DNA of 64,000 nt from Alnus glutinosa (taxonomy: Eukaryota; Streptophyta; Magnoliopsida; Fagales; Betulaceae), in the NCBI RefSeq assembly GCF_958979055.1, contig NC_084899.1, positions 2,120,501 to 2,184,500 of the forward strand, read 5' to 3'. The translations under genes were made by a program, and so were the position numbers. Below, piece by piece: positions 12,848-25,660 of this stretch (position 1 is the first letter of the stretch; the number at the start of each line of letters is the position of its first letter). The notes under the pieces are model-generated. The model was given only the letters and a program-made list of their open reading frames with translations, was not told the DNA's origin and did not search any database.

Positions 12848-13021
12848 GAAATGATTCATACACTCATTTCTCACAACAGCCCCACAACAAGCTGGCGTGG
12901 CTGGTAATATTTTATTATTTTTTTTGTTTTGTTTTCTTTTCCTTTTGTAAAAAATATTAAAATATTACCAGTCACGTCAGCTTGTTGTGGGGCTGTTGTG
13001 AGAAATGAGTGTAAGGATCAT

Positions 13022-13025
<4 letters not shown>
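12848..13025. mobile_element. MITE with about 65-bp terminal inverted repeats
   Basis: The left arm contains ACACTCATTTCTCACAACAG and CCCCACAACAAGCTGGCGTG. The right arm repeats them inverted, with about four differences over 65 bp. The centre is AT-rich. It lies directly before a long poly(A) run (13027-13064) and the copy 2 leader, and is absent from unit A. The high arm identity suggests a fairly recent insertion. Confidence 0.8.
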
Positions 13026-13065
<40 letters not shown>

Positions 13066-13071
13066 CGTCCA

Positions 13072-13103
13072 CGGTAAGATTTCCGTCGAATCCCTATACG
13101 TTC

Positions 13104-13146
<43 letters not shown>

Positions 13147-14099
13147 CTCTCGCGCATACCCAGACCTCCCAGCGGCGAGAGGTGGAAGTCCTTGTCTCTG
13201 TTTCCTTGTATTTGCCCGTGCGTTCTAATCGAGAGCAACAGAAGGTAAATCCTTTTGAATTAATTCCCTCTGCACTTGAGATTTACAAACTTCGTTAATT
13301 TTATACTATCTATGTATGAGCATTTCAATTGTGTCTCTTGGATTGTTGTTTTTCCGTTTTAGATCTTTTGCTTTTTATCAGATCCCCATGTGTTTTGGCG
13401 CTTATGTTGATGGGGTTTCTATAATGCGGTTTGTGCTTTGTGGTACTCTGTGGTTTTTGATTCATACCCGGATTAGGTTGAACGTGAAGTAATTAGGGAT
13501 TGAAGCGTTTGTTCTTATGGGTACGAGACTGATATTTGTGCCGTGAAAGGTTGTGACTGAATTAACTTGAGTGTTGGTCCTATCTGTATTGGTTTTGGCT
13601 TGTTTCCCTTGCTGGTCTTATTGAAAAGTTACAATAACGATGGGATTTTGTGTTTTGTGCATGTTGGGTGTCTTTTTTAGTTGGTATTATATGAATTTGG
13701 GCTTCCATAACTTTCTAGGCTTCAGTTGGTGCGAAGATATGAAGAAAATGCTAGTAATTGGAAGTGTCAAAGCTTGTTTTATTCCATAATTTGACCTTAG
13801 TTTTAAGAACTCTGTCTCCAAGTATATGGCTCAGTTTGGTGTAGTTATTTATTTGCTATGTTTAGAATAATCAAGTAGAGTGTTTAGTGGTGTGAAAATC
13901 AATGGCTGTTGATGCTTTTTGGTTTTTTGTTTTTTTGGAGTATTTTGTGTTTGAGTTGTTTGTTAATGTTTTTGTTTTGAGAAGAGAAAACAAAAATTTT
14001 AACAAATGGAGCCATGTTTTTGGAATAATATCTCTTTTTGTGGTTTAGTAATGATATGTTTGGCTGGGTATTTAATTATATATTGGTTTATTTGATTAG
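13072..14099 (+). promoter_or_regulatory. 5' leader and leader intron, subunit g copy 2
   Basis: The leader has tandem CTCG and CTCT runs (about 13103-13138). The untranslated exon ends ACAGAAG at 13244, the donor GTAAAT starts at 13245 and the acceptor GATTAG ends at 14099. It mirrors copy 1 base for base over long stretches. The core promoter just upstream differs from copy 1 because of a 38-base poly(A) run and two MITEs. Confidence 0.7.
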
Positions 14100-14117
14100 A
14101 CTTAATTTGGGAAGTTG

Positions 14118-15826
14118 ATGGCTTCGAAGTTGCGGCAGTTGCAATCTAAGGCTTGTCAAGCATCTCAGCTTGTCTCCAAGCATGGAGGTGCTTACTACAA
14201 GCAGTTGTTGGAGCAGAACAAGCAATACATTCAGGAGCCACCTACAGTGGAGAAATGCAACCTCTTGTCTAAGCAATTGTTTTACACTCGCCTTGCTAGG
14301 TTGTACTTCCTGTACCCCTGTTGTCTTGGCATTTGATATTATTTTTCATCTGGTTGGTTTTAGTGGGTTATTTTCACACTCCTTTGCGTGATGTAATGTG
14401 TGCCTTGGTATTATACCATAAGAACTATAGAAAGTTCAAGGGCATTTTTTATTTATTTATTATATATAAGTTAACGGCATTTAAATATTAGGCACCAAGG
14501 ATATTAGCATTCTAGCTCTAAAATGAAACAACTACTTGCAGATTTGTCAAACACAATGATAAAATACTACCAAAGAATGTTGTTAGAAAGTCTAACTTCA
14601 ATCCAATTAGATTATTTAAAACTAGTAATTATTAAGCATATTCTAATGGTTTTAGTTGTGTAGAGCATATATGATGATGTTATGCATGTATCAATAAGTG
14701 AAGTAGGAGTTTGGTATGTTTCTTTGGAGGATCATATTAATTCAGTCGTAACAAATGTATGGTGTCTATAGATTGCTCATGGTTGGTCTAAGATAAGGTG
14801 CTTGTTTTTGGCTTTATCAGGCATTTGCTAACTTTAGATTGTAAGATATTGTTTATGATGGGCACTATAGTTACATAGGACATGTTAAACATCTCAAGAT
14901 ATGCATTGTGTTTTGCTCTTGTATACTTCTCGTGTATTTGGGTTGTGCCCCTTGCACTTTTAATGAACTTCCTTTACTCATGGTGTCTATGGATTGCTCA
15001 TGGTTGGTCTAAGATAAGGTGCTTGTTAATTGGCTTTATCAGGCATTTGCTAACTTTAGATGGTAAGATGCTGTTTATGATGGGCACTACTATAGTTACA
15101 TAGGATATGGTAAACATCTCAAGATATGCAGTGTGTTTTTTCTCTTATATATTTCCCGTGTACTTGGGGTGTGCCCCTTGTGCTTTTAATGAACTTCCTT
15201 TACTTATATGTAAAAAAAAAAGATATACTCTTGACTTGTCCTCAAGAATTGGTGACAATTTTCAAACTTTATGCAAACTAGCCTGTAAGGAGAGTATGGG
15301 CTTTCACTTGGTGGTTTTTAGGACTTTAAGTTAGCATCTCATACTCAGGTTGCTTTAGATTGTGCTTGGGAGGACCAATCAATGACAATTTGTTTGCTAC
15401 AATCTTCTTTTAAATGGAGTTGCAATTGCCCAGAAAAAAATAGAGTTGCAATTTTTCTTGCTATATTTTAATCCTGCCCCATGCAAAAAATATGACTAAC
15501 TTATCCACTCTTTTGGCGAAAAATGAACATCGTAAATGCATGTCATCTATACTCGTTAGTGAAATATCATGTGTGGCTTTCCTTAGGATTTATACATGGT
15601 CTTCAACTTTATTTGACTTATTTTTTCAGTTCTGTACAGTATCCCTGGTCGTTACGAATCATTTTGGAAGGAACTTGATTACGTCAAGCATTTATGGAAG
15701 AACAGGCAGGAGCTGAAGGTCGAAGATGCTGGCATTGCTGCTCTGTTTGGGCTGGAATGCTTCGCATGGTTTTGTGCTGGTGAGATTGTGGGAAGGGGTT
15801 TTACTTTCACTGGTTACCACGTCTGA
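14118..15826 (+). CDS. Mitochondrial ATP synthase subunit g, copy 2
   Basis: This is the second tandem gene for ATP synthase subunit g. Exons 14118-14299 and 15640-15826 encode 122 residues. Exon 1 differs from copy 1 only at synonymous sites, and exon 2 adds synonymous changes plus the Trp70 codon TGG. Trp at this position (ESFWKELD) is what I recall from plant subunit g proteins, so copy 2 probably carries the ancestral residue. Splice sites match those of copy 1. The coding-region intron is about 260 bp longer because of an internal duplication. The C-terminal membrane helix and GxxxG motif (108-112) are intact. I infer that this is the fully functional copy. Confidence 0.94.
14759..15205. 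repeat. Internal 221-bp tandem duplication in the copy 2 intron
   Basis: The sequence from ATGGTGTCTATAGATTGCTC (14759) is repeated from ATGGTGTCTATGGATTGCTC (14980) through to about 15205. Both parts run through TCAGGCATTTGCTAACTTTA and CATCTCAAGATATGCA. The intron of copy 1 has only one such block (about 10320-10540), so the duplication happened in unit B. Confidence 0.85.
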
Positions 15827-16178
15827 GAATCACCACCGTTTAAGGGGTTTGTATTTGTAAGCTTCTCTTGTTATTTTCGTGATCTAAATCACGGGAACCC
15901 TGCGTCAAAATTTTTGAAGCTGAGAAGTCAGTTGGAATCTGTGGTAGCATTAATAATCCATATGCTTTTGAAGTTAATTCATATGCACCTTGCTGTTTTA
16001 TTGTTATCTTTGTTGGAAACTACTGCTGCTTCTGATGAAAGAACGATAATACTGCACTTGTATTGATCTGCTGTTTTACTTCAACCTTAATACAGTTCTC
16101 TGTTCTAGCATTTACAAAACCAAATTTCTATACCTGATGTTTTGCAGTGGTTTGTGGGGGATCTAAGGATTCTTTAGT

Positions 16179-17355
16179 TTACCTTCGGATAGCTTTCTTG
16201 AAGGCATGACAGTTGACTGTGTTCTTTGCGGAATACGATCTGTCCGTTTTACTAAAATGGAGAGAATTCATTTCATGGATTAGATTTTGTTTTGTTGCAG
16301 CTAATGATAATTAAAGGGATCTATAATTTTTTAGTCTGGCTCCGTATTACATCCTTTTGGAAGACAATACTTACCCTCTCATTGGAAGAACTTACAAAAT
16401 CTCCCAATGAGTACGAAAGCAAAACAGAGCTACACAAAAAGAATAATCAAAAACGAATTCTTAAAACCATCTAAGCAACACTCTTTTAGAAAAGAGAAAA
16501 GCTACGTAAAAAAATTAAAACAAACATCCAAAACCCAACTATTAAAGTTTGACAAACATGTTTATATACCTTGAAAGCGTGAGTCACTACCAATGAAGTG
16601 TTCAAGCCAAGAAAATGTCTTTATTTTCTTCTTTTTTTAAGTAATTGATAATTATTATTAAAAGCATAAAAGCTTTCTTTAAGTACATTAATAGTATACA
16701 AGAGGAAAAACTCTTTAAAGTACGTTGAAATTATACTTTGGAAGCACCTAACTAAAATTAAAAATAATAAGGAAATCACTATAATTAATAAATAAAAGAG
16801 AAACACAAACAGTTGTCTAAAGATATAAAATTTGAAAAAAAAATGATTTAATCTCCTTTAATGTTTTCTCATGGTTCTCAAAACTCCAGTAATTTGTTTT
16901 CCTCCATAAAAACACCATAAAAGACACGTAGATATCATCTTCCACACAACTACACTCCACATACTTCTGGTAGTCTACCAATACATGTCAAGACATAACT
17001 GAAGACAAATCAATACAACTGAAAAAGGGCAATCCAAGATAATGTCTTTATATCTTATGTTTTAATAAAGGATATCTTTCGGCTTTTAATAACATTTGGG
17101 GCCAAAATTAATGTGGGTTATAGAAGTATGTCGCGCTTAAAATTTTGAGAAGGAAAAGGAAAAAAAAATATCAAATTCATGTGTGCGACATTCAATCCTT
17201 GTGCGCATGAGGAGAATTGCATTATAAAATGGACGGATTTCTTTAAATGGGGTTGGAATTTTTTTTTTTTTTTTTTTTAAATTCATTTTATTAAACTGGC
17301 ATTTGGATCAGGCTTACATGCTGTTATTTTTTTAACAACATATATGCTCTTGGAA
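16179..17355. other. Intergenic DNA downstream of the duplication
   Basis: No gene is recognised. The stretch is AT-rich and ends with poly(T) near 17260-17278. Short open frames occur on both strands, without recognisable motifs. Confidence 0.5.
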
Positions 17356-17477
17356 TGTGTCCAACAGGGAGCGAAGAGTAAGTAAAAAGCATTCAGGATC
17401 ATTAATGATTTTTCTTCTACATGAGGTGCTCCTTCTATTAATGCTTTTCACTTACTTTCCGCTCCCTGTTGAACACG
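17356..17477. mobile_element. Short foldback MITE
   Basis: The arm GTGTCCAACAGGGAGCGAAG (17357) continues through GTAAGTAAAAAGCATT and is answered by an inverted arm AATGCTTTTCACTTAC followed by CCGCTCCCTGTTGAACAC (ending about 17476). Arms of about 40 bp carry only a few mismatches around a centre of about 45 bp. A transcript would fold into a hairpin of small-RNA precursor size. A MITE origin is the simplest reading. Confidence 0.7.
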
Positions 17478-17659
17478 TCACAACAGGATAGCCAGATCCT
17501 ATTTTTAATAGATATCCTCCCACCTATTCCCAGGTGCATTTTAAAACTGAAATTTGATCATCCTATTAAAAGTGCACATGCTCATTGTCTTTATTGTTTG
17601 TTCATGTGTTAGGAATTTTTTTTTTGTTCTTTATTTGAAAACTAAGCTGATGTGATATA

Positions 17660-17700
<41 letters not shown>

Positions 17701-18308
17701 TGTTTTAAAGAATATTTTGTATTTTAAGTTATTTGTTAATATATTTATTTTGAAAACAAATAAATTTTTTTATTTTTTTTAACAATCACAATGACAAATA
17801 GCCAAATGCAGGCACACTAGGGTTTTTTTTTTTATATAACTCATGAACACCAGGCAAAATTAATGAATTAGGATTTGATGTAATAAGATTTGGGTCAAAT
17901 TAAACCGAATCAACCTGATTAAACATTATTAATAAAAATGTTAATTTCGAATCAATTTGCTTAACCCACATGTTAATAAAAATGTTGACATAAATCCTAA
18001 TTGCCATCCCTCTGGCACACAGAATAGGAAGCAATTGAAGAGGAGCCGATTTTGGTGAAATTATAATAATTCTGCCCTTTATACATCAGGACCGACAACC
18101 GGAGAAGATCTGGTACCCGATCCGGGCCATTCTCTTGAATTAAATACTAGACCTTTCAAGGGTGGTTTAGTAATCTGGACATCCTTTCTTCGCTAAGAAA
18201 AGAATTTGGAATAGAATAAAGGCCGCAGAAGCTAACGACGACGACGACGACGTTAGAGAGACGAACCAGGAGGAGACCGGCAGACGACACTTGTATAGTG
18301 ACCGGAAA
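17478..18308. other. Intergenic and PLA2 upstream region
   Basis: AT-rich sequence with a 34-base poly(T) near 17666-17699 is followed by a more GC-rich stretch from 18090 with a (GAC)n-like ACGACGACGACGACG run at 18238-18252. The latter is the likely leader of the phospholipase gene. No other gene is seen. Confidence 0.5.
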
Positions 18309-20402
18309 ATGCCGCGTGGTGCCAACGCCCCCTCTCGGACGCGTATCTCCGCAGCATTCGCCTTCGTTTTCACCTTCCTCACCGTCGTTGCCGAGTGCTC
18401 CAGCAATAACTCCAAGGTCACGTCTCTCTCTTTCTGTTTGTTTCCCTAGAAAATGGCAGAAAAAAAGTTCTGGATCTGAAATTAATTTAGTCCTGAAAGC
18501 CTCAATTTCTTTATTTTATTGAACGACAGGTGACATGCAGCAGAACCTGTGTTGTCATGAATTGTGATAGTAAGTCCGATCCAAATCCTTCCATTGCATT
18601 GCCTGCATTCTCGAAAACTTCTCCATAACATTTTTATTTCTTTATTTAATCAATAAATTCGTTCTTTGTTTCTTTAATTGTTAAAATCTTAGACGTTGGA
18701 ATCCGATACGGGAAGTACTGCGGAGTAGGGTGGACCGGTTGTCCCGGAGAAAAACCGTGCGACGATCTCGATGCTTGTTGCAAACTTCACGATGAATGTG
18801 TCGATAAACATGGTATTCCTATATATCAATTGGATTTGCACGCATAAATGTAACATGTGTATCGATATTGTAGTGTGAAATGTGAGTAGTTTTGCTGAAA
18901 GAGGAAATTAGAGTGTGTTTGGGACTACGATACCAAAAAGAGCGATTTTAAATCAAATTGTAGAAAATGTGTTGTTTGGAAGTTTGTTTTTAAAAAATTG
19001 CGATTTGAAAACGACGAAAAATTTGTGTTTTCAAATCGCAAGCAAGGGGTGCGTTTTTAAAAACGCACAATTTTAAAGGTCAAACTGTGATTTTACCAAA
19101 CTCTTTACTACGATTTTAAAAATTGCACTTTCAAATTGCACGTTTTAAATTAGCTATTTTAAAATTGCACGTTTGAAATCGCAAACCTAAATGGATCATA
19201 AGCATGTGTTGGCTACTTGTTATATTGTCTTTGGCATCGTAGAAATACATCATATCTAGCATAATTGATTGTTGCCACTTATAAGAATTGCAAAACTTTA
19301 CTATCTTCTACCAGCTTAGATATTTGAGATAAGTAGTAATTTATCGTAGTATTGGAAAAGATCGTCCTGAATTTGAATTATGACTCTATCATACTTTCTA
19401 TCTAAAGTTAAACTTTTAAGGGTGAGGCATAAACTCTTAGCCCAGTCGTGAGAGGGATTTTGTAATAATGGTTAAGTGATTAAAATTACAATTTCCTATC
19501 GCTTGAGGTGTTTGATACAAGTAGTAATTTAATAAAATGGATTTGGTTGTGTTATATATAGATCTGAATAGTTAACATTGTTGGAGAAAAAAATTGAAGT
19601 GTTCCATATTAAGAAGAGGAAGTAATAAGATAGGTTCACAAGCTAAACGTTCATATGCCTGACTTTGGTTAACTCATTGAACAGAATGTTAGCTTTTGGA
19701 AAGTATTGGGTACCTGTCATATCATTTATGGTTTATTGTGCTTTGCATCTGGTTTCAATTGAAAAATGAATAAAACAAATTTGAACTTTAGAGTTGGGGC
19801 TTCATGGTGGATTGGTATGTTGATTGCTTTATCCTGTTGGATTTTGAAAGTTGGAGGTTGCCATGTTACTTGAAGAACCATGCCATTTGATTTTCTTTCC
19901 CTAATATTTTTGTCTCTTAAATATCAATCAAGGAAGGATAAAAGGGAAGCATTAGTCGCAGGCAAAACTTGATTGGATATTCTATTGTTTGAAACAAAAA
20001 AAGATTTGAAATGTGAAAATACGTTGACATTATATCATGAATCATATTATTAGGGATATCAAACATTTTCTGTGCCCACAAGAGTTTGTTCCATCTTCTG
20101 TCCATTAGTTTTAATGGAATATTATTCTGATTCTGGTTATTTTAGATTTTTTCCCTTAGGGGCTAGGCCTGGTAAATATGTTTTTCCTTGTTTTAGTGAT
20201 TAATGAAATTTGGGGTTTTGCAGGTTTGGCCAATGTGAAATGTCATGAGAGGTTTAAGAGCTGCATAAAGAAAGTACAGAAGTCTGGGAAGGTTGGATTT
20301 TCTTGGGAGTGTCCTTACGAGACAGCTGTGGCTACCATGGTCCAAGGTATGGATTTCGCCATCTTAATGAGCCAGTTTGCTAACACGAAGCTTGAGCTCT
20401 GA
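18309..20402 (+). CDS. Secretory phospholipase A2 (plant PLA2-beta type)
   Basis: This enzyme hydrolyses the sn-2 acyl bond of phospholipids with calcium, releasing a free fatty acid and a lysophospholipid. Four exons, 18309-18416, 18530-18569, 18693-18812 and 20224-20402, give 148 residues, close to the family's usual length. Residues 13-29 form a hydrophobic signal segment. The calcium loop YGKYCGVGWTGCPGE spans 55-69. The active site CCKLHDEC spans 78-85 with His82-Asp83. The mature part holds 12 cysteines, as in plant PLA2s. The C-terminus is KLEL, close to the KDEL-type ER retrieval signal, so retention in the secretory pathway is likely. All splice sites are GT..AG. Intron 3 (about 1.4 kb) contains a foldback repeat. 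A 5-kb hAT composite starts 280 bp downstream. Confidence 0.95.
18905..19200. mobile_element. Foldback element in PLA2 intron 3
   Basis: The region opens with GTGTGTTTGGGACTACGAT and closes with AAATCGCAAACCTAAATGG. Between them are repeated, inverted pieces such as ATTGCGATTTGAAAAC, TTTTCAAATCGCAAGC, GTGCGTTTTTAAAAACGCAC and TTGCACGTTT. This is a decayed MITE-like foldback lying inside an intron, with intact splice sites on both sides. The family is uncertain. Confidence 0.6.
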
Positions 20403-20808
20403 CTTGAGAGCTTCTCGAATTTTGAAATAACTAGTTCTCACATATATACCAAAGCTTGTCTGATTCTTGACATGAATACAACTAGCGGCCAAAGGAAATC
20501 TATCTATTCTTGATGTGAGGCTTTTTCTTCGAGATCTATGCATGGGACGCTGGTGTCATTGTTTGGATGTTCATATAATGATAGGATGAACAAGTATTTC
20601 TGATACAAGCAAGAGAGGGTGATGTTTTGTATTGTTTTCTGTCCATGCGATAAGCAAGATGTTAGTATTTTCACTATACATTAGAGCCGGCTCGATACAT
20701 TTCGGGGCCTTAGGTGAGGCCTTTTATTTAAAATTCATTTTTTCACTTTTTGTGATGCAAAATTACTTATTAAATTTTTATATTCAAGTTTTTTTTAACA
20801 TTTCATTT

Positions 20809-23291
20809 TCAATTGATAATATGGCTAATCCTTTTAATCTTTCTTATTGTTGATCTTAGGTAGGATTTTATCAATTTTAATTTTGAAAAACTTCTTTCTG
20901 CAGAAGCAATTGTAACAGGTATTGTAAATAAAATTCTATAAGGGATACTTGCATTAGGAAAAGAATCAAGTCTTTTTATATAATTTAATGTGTCAATCGG
21001 AATACTTTCTTCTATTTGTAAAATTTCTGTTAAAACTTTTAGTTTTGAAAATAAATCTGCATCAATATCATAATAGATATCATGTTTTAGAAAACCTTCA
21101 AGATTAAGACATTTAAAAAAAAAAAAACTATAATCATCTAGTGATTTTAATTTCTTAAAATTAAATAAAAAACCAAAAATATTTTTGTATATCTTAAATT
21201 GTTCAAACCTACTCTGAATTGAAGAAAAAGCTTGATCTACTATATATAGGAAGTAATCAATTCTAAAAGATTGTTCATCGGATTGTGTTGTCTCGTCATT
21301 GGCAATCTTATCAAATTGTTTCTTTCTACGAATTATACGTTTTTCATGAAATACATGTTCTATTTCCATATTAGTTGCAATCTCTTTAGATGAAATCATA
21401 GCATATGTAAATCAATTTTCTCTATAGTTTTTAAAATAAGAAATAAGACTTTTTAATTGATCTATAGTAACATCAATATGCATGTCTTTTGATTTTTACT
21501 AACAGTGTTAGCGGCAAATAATATATCATACCCAATAGTCATGCTTAATAAGAATTCAAAACTTTCAATCTCATAGGTTGCTAAACAATTAGCTTCACTT
21601 TTTGTTTTAGGATCTTCACTTGTTTTTGCTAATTACAACAAAGCATCTCTAATCTGTGGGGTTTGAAATTTTATGGCTTTAACACTTCAATCCGACTTTC
21701 CCAACGTGTTTGTATAGTAAGAGAGGCTTAAGAGTTAAACCCGACACATTATCTTGTAAAATTTTCCATCATTTTGTAGATGAAGAAAACAAAGAATAAA
21801 TACGTTTACAACTCCACAAAAAAAAATTAAAATTAAAAAAAAAAAAAATTAAAAAAAAAATTAAAAAAAAAAATTAAAAAATTTATGGCTTTAGGACAAG
21901 AATTGGCTATATTACTTATTACAAGGTTAAGACTATGACAATCACATGATGTGTAAAACACTTTAGGATTAATATCACGAAGTATTTTTTGCACCCCTCA
22001 TTCTTTTCCTTTCATATTAGACCCATTATCGTATCCTTGTCCTCATATATCATTAATATCCAGTTCAAGATTTTTAATTACGTTTATAATTTCATTAAAA
22101 ATACATTTTCCAGCAGTATCATCTACTTTTATAAAGTCTATAAAATGTTCATCTATTTTGATTATATTTGTTGAAATAGCAACACATAATGACTTGCATC
22201 AGGGGTACAACAAAGCATAATTGAAAAATATTTTGCATCTTTAATTTTTTTATAATATTATTTTTAATTTCAATTGCTAACAAATGTATCAATTTATTTT
22301 GTATATTATGTCCAAGATAATGATTATGAATTTCGTCATCTTTAATATGCCAAATATGTTCTTGCATTACTAGATCAAATATTGCTATCATTTTAATTAG
22401 ACTTAAAAAATTTCCATTATTTTCTTTGTGATTCTTTTCATTTTTTTCCTTGAAATGCCAAATTATTTTTACCAAGATTCTTTACTACAACAATAATTCT
22501 CAATAATACTCTTTTCCAATGATCTTTCTCTTTGTTAATTTGTTCTTGGACATTTTTATCAATTGTTTTATTTTTTGACAATCTCATTTCTAACTCAACC
22601 CAAGCATTCATGTTAGTAACATGTTCATTGGTTGTTTCATGACTTTTAAGCTTAGCACTAATATTTTTCCAGTCATTAGTTCTTTCATTAGCTAATTGAC
22701 TTATACTAGGTTTTGAATTAAACAACTTACAATAAAAACAAAATATTCTCTCTAAATCTTTTGAATAAAATAGCCATTTTCTATCATGCTTCTCCCCATT
22801 TGATAATCTTTGTATATAAAATGCATTACTAGAAAAATGTCTAGAGTTGTCATTTTTAGGAAAATTTATATTGTTGTCTCTTATTGGACCATTTTCTACT
22901 AATAAATCTCTTAATTTTGCATCAATATTTTTGCATTGACCTGGGTCATAAATATTTGTAACAATAGAATTAGATACATCAATAATATTTTTATTTTCTT
23001 CTAAATTTTTTTGAACTTCTTCATCAAGAATTGTTGTATTATATAATTGAAAAATATCATTATTTTCGGTGTCATCTTTTTGTTTTATTATTTCATTATT
23101 CTAACTCTTTTTCATGAATCTCTTGTTCATTATAAGGTTTTTAACTAAATTATCATCTATATTTTGTATTTTTGCTAATAAGAAATTTATTTAAAGATCA
23201 TTTTTGAGATTCAATTAGTTTTTCTACTCTTGCTTTCTTTTTCTTTTTTTTTTAGTCTTTCATATCCAGAAGCATATTTTTTAGTAGACAT
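20809..23291 (-). pseudogene. hAT transposase pseudogene, minus-strand arm
   Basis: The reading starts at ATG 23291 (MSTKKYASGYERLKKK, the usual N-terminus of plant TTF-type/DUF4371 hAT transposases). It is broken by stops and frameshifts. Open blocks are 22725-22438 (zinc-finger side and ISQLANERTNDWKNIS), 22475-22149 (DUF4371-like, MQEHI and HYLGHNIQNKLI) and 21399-20809. The last block ends with the hAT dimerisation region (TIPVTIASAERSFSKLKLIK). A low-complexity (A)n TTAA expansion at 21823-21885 interrupts the middle. No active protein can be made. Confidence 0.88.
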
Positions 23292-23383
23292 CTATAAAAT
23301 CAAGTGCATTTTATTGTTCTATTTTTGGAATATATATATATATATATCGTGTTTATTTAATTTGTAAATACTTTTAGTTATAG

Positions 23384-25660
23384 ATGTCTACTAAAAATAT
23401 GAAAGTAGAAAAATTAATTGAATCTCAGAAAGGATTTTTAAATAAATTTGTTATTAGCAATAAACAAAATATGAATGATAATTTAGTTGAAAAACCATAA
23501 ATAAACAAGAGATTCATGAAAAAGAGTTAGAAGATAATGCAATAATACAACAAAAATATGACATTGAAAATAATGATTTTGGCGTTCAATTATGTAATAT
23601 AACAATTCTTGATGAAGAAGTTCAGGAAAATTTAAAAGAAAATAAAAATATCAATGATGTATCTAATTCTATTGTTACAAATATTTATGACCCCGGTCAA
23701 TGCAAAATCAAGAGATTTATTAGTAGAAAATGGTCCAATAAGAGATAACAATATAAATTTTCCTAAAGATAACAACTCTAGACATTTTTCTAGTATATTT
23801 TATATACGAAAATTATCGAATGAGGAGAAGTATGATAGAAAATGACTAGTCTATTCAAAAGATTTAGATAGAATTTTTATTGCAAGTTGTTTAATTCAAA
23901 ACCTAGTAAGGCTAGTATACATCAACTAGCTAATGAAAAAACTAATGACTGCAAAAATCTTAATGCTAATCTTAAAAGTCATGAAACAACCAATTAACAT
24001 AGTACTAACATGAATGCTTGGATTGATTTAGAAATGAGACTGTCAAAAAACAAAAAAATTAATAAAAATGTCTAAGAACAAATTAACAAAGAAAGATCAT
24101 TGGAAAAGTGTATTATTGAGAATTATTGTAGTAAAAAATCTTGGTAAAAATATTTTGGCATTTCAAGGAAAAAATGAAAAGATTTACCAAGAAAATAATG
24201 AAATTTTTTTAAGTCTAATTGAAATGATAGCAAAATTTAATTCAGTAATGCAAGAACATATTTAACGTATTAAAGATGGTGAAATTCATTATCTTGGACA
24301 TAATATACAAAATGAATTGATACATTTGTTAGCAACTGAAATTAAAAATAATATTATTAAAAATATTAAAGATGCAAAATATTTTTCAATTATGCTTGAT
24401 TGTACTCTTTATGCAAGTTATCAAGAACATATGTCTCTCATATAAGATGTGTTGATATTTCAACAAATACATCAAAATAGATGAACATTTTATAGAATTT
24501 ATAAAAGTAGATGATACTGCTGGAAAATGTATTTTTAATGAAATTATAAACGTAATTAAAAATCTTGAACTGGATATTAATGATATACAAAGACAAGGAT
24601 ACAATAATGGGTCTAATATGAAAGGAAAAGAACGAGGGGTACAAAAAATACTTCTTGATATTAATCCTAAAGCGTTTTACACACCATGTGGTTGTCATAG
24701 TCTTTAACCCTGTAATAAGCGATATGGTCAATTCTTGTCCTAAAGCTATAACTTTTTTTTGGAGTTGTACAATGTATATATTCTTTGTTTTCTTCATCTA
24801 CAAAACAATGAAAAATCTTATAAGATAATGTGTCGGGTTTAACTTTTAAGCCTCTCTCACAAACACGTTGGGAAAGTCGGATTGAAAGTGTTAAAGCCAT
24901 AAAATTTTAAACCCCGCAAATTAAAGATGCTTTGTTGCGATTAGAAAAAACAAGTGAAGATCCTAAAACAAAAAAGTGAAGCTAATTGTTTAGCAACCTA
25001 TGAGATTAAAAGTTTCGAATTCTTATTAAGTATGACTATTTGGTATGATATATTATTTGCCATTAATACTGTTAGTAAAAAATTACAATAAAAAAACATG
25101 CATATTGATGTTGTTATAGACCAATTAAAATGTCTTATTTCTTCTTTTTAAAAACTATAGAGAAAATGAATTTACATCTACTATGAATTCGTCTACAGAG
25201 ATTGCAACTAAAATAGAAATAGAACATGTATTTCATGAGAAATGTATAATTCGTAGAAAGAAAAAAAGAAAGAAAAAAAACAGTTTAATGAGGTTGTCAA
25301 TGACAAGACACAATCTGCTAAAGAATCTTTTAGAATTGATTACTTCTTATATATAGTAGATCAAGCTATTTCTTCAATTTAGAGTATGTTTGAACAATTT
25401 AAGATATACGAAAATATTTTGGATTTTTATTTAATTTTAAGAAATTAAAATCACTAGACGATGATAGTTTGCCAAAAAAATCCTAATGCAAGTATTGCTT
25501 ATAGAATTTTATTGACAATATATGTTACAGTTGCTTCTGCAGAAATAAGTTTTTTAAAATTAAAATTGATAAAATCCTGCCTAGGACCAACAATAAGAAA
25601 GATTAAATGAACTAGCCATATTATCAATTGAAAAGGAAATGTTAAAAAAACTTTAATATA
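23384..25660 (+). pseudogene. hAT transposase pseudogene, plus-strand arm
   Basis: This is the mirror copy, starting at ATG 23384 (MSTKNMKVEKLIESQKG). The same domains can be followed in order with several stops and shifts. ISQLANE..-like sequence is near 23920, the FLSLIEMIA block at 24068-24265, the NNGSNMKGKERG block at about 24600, LNPCNKRYGQFLS-type sequence at about 24700 and the dimerisation region at about 25500-25580. It is more damaged at the 3' side than the minus arm, lacking the segment between FGFLFNFKKLKS and the final PNAS block. Confidence 0.85.

Larger units (their letters stand above)
11572..16178. repeat. Tandem segmental duplication, unit B
   Basis: This is the second copy of the 7040-11571 block in direct orientation. 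Coding exons are nearly identical to unit A. Introns show small indels and substitutions, and the upstream parts are more diverged. Unit-specific changes are two MITEs just upstream of the leader (12702-12822 and 12848-13025) and an internal 221-bp duplication in the coding-region intron (14759-15205). The junction with unit A is at about 11572, where the unit's end sequence meets its start sequence. Confidence 0.9.
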
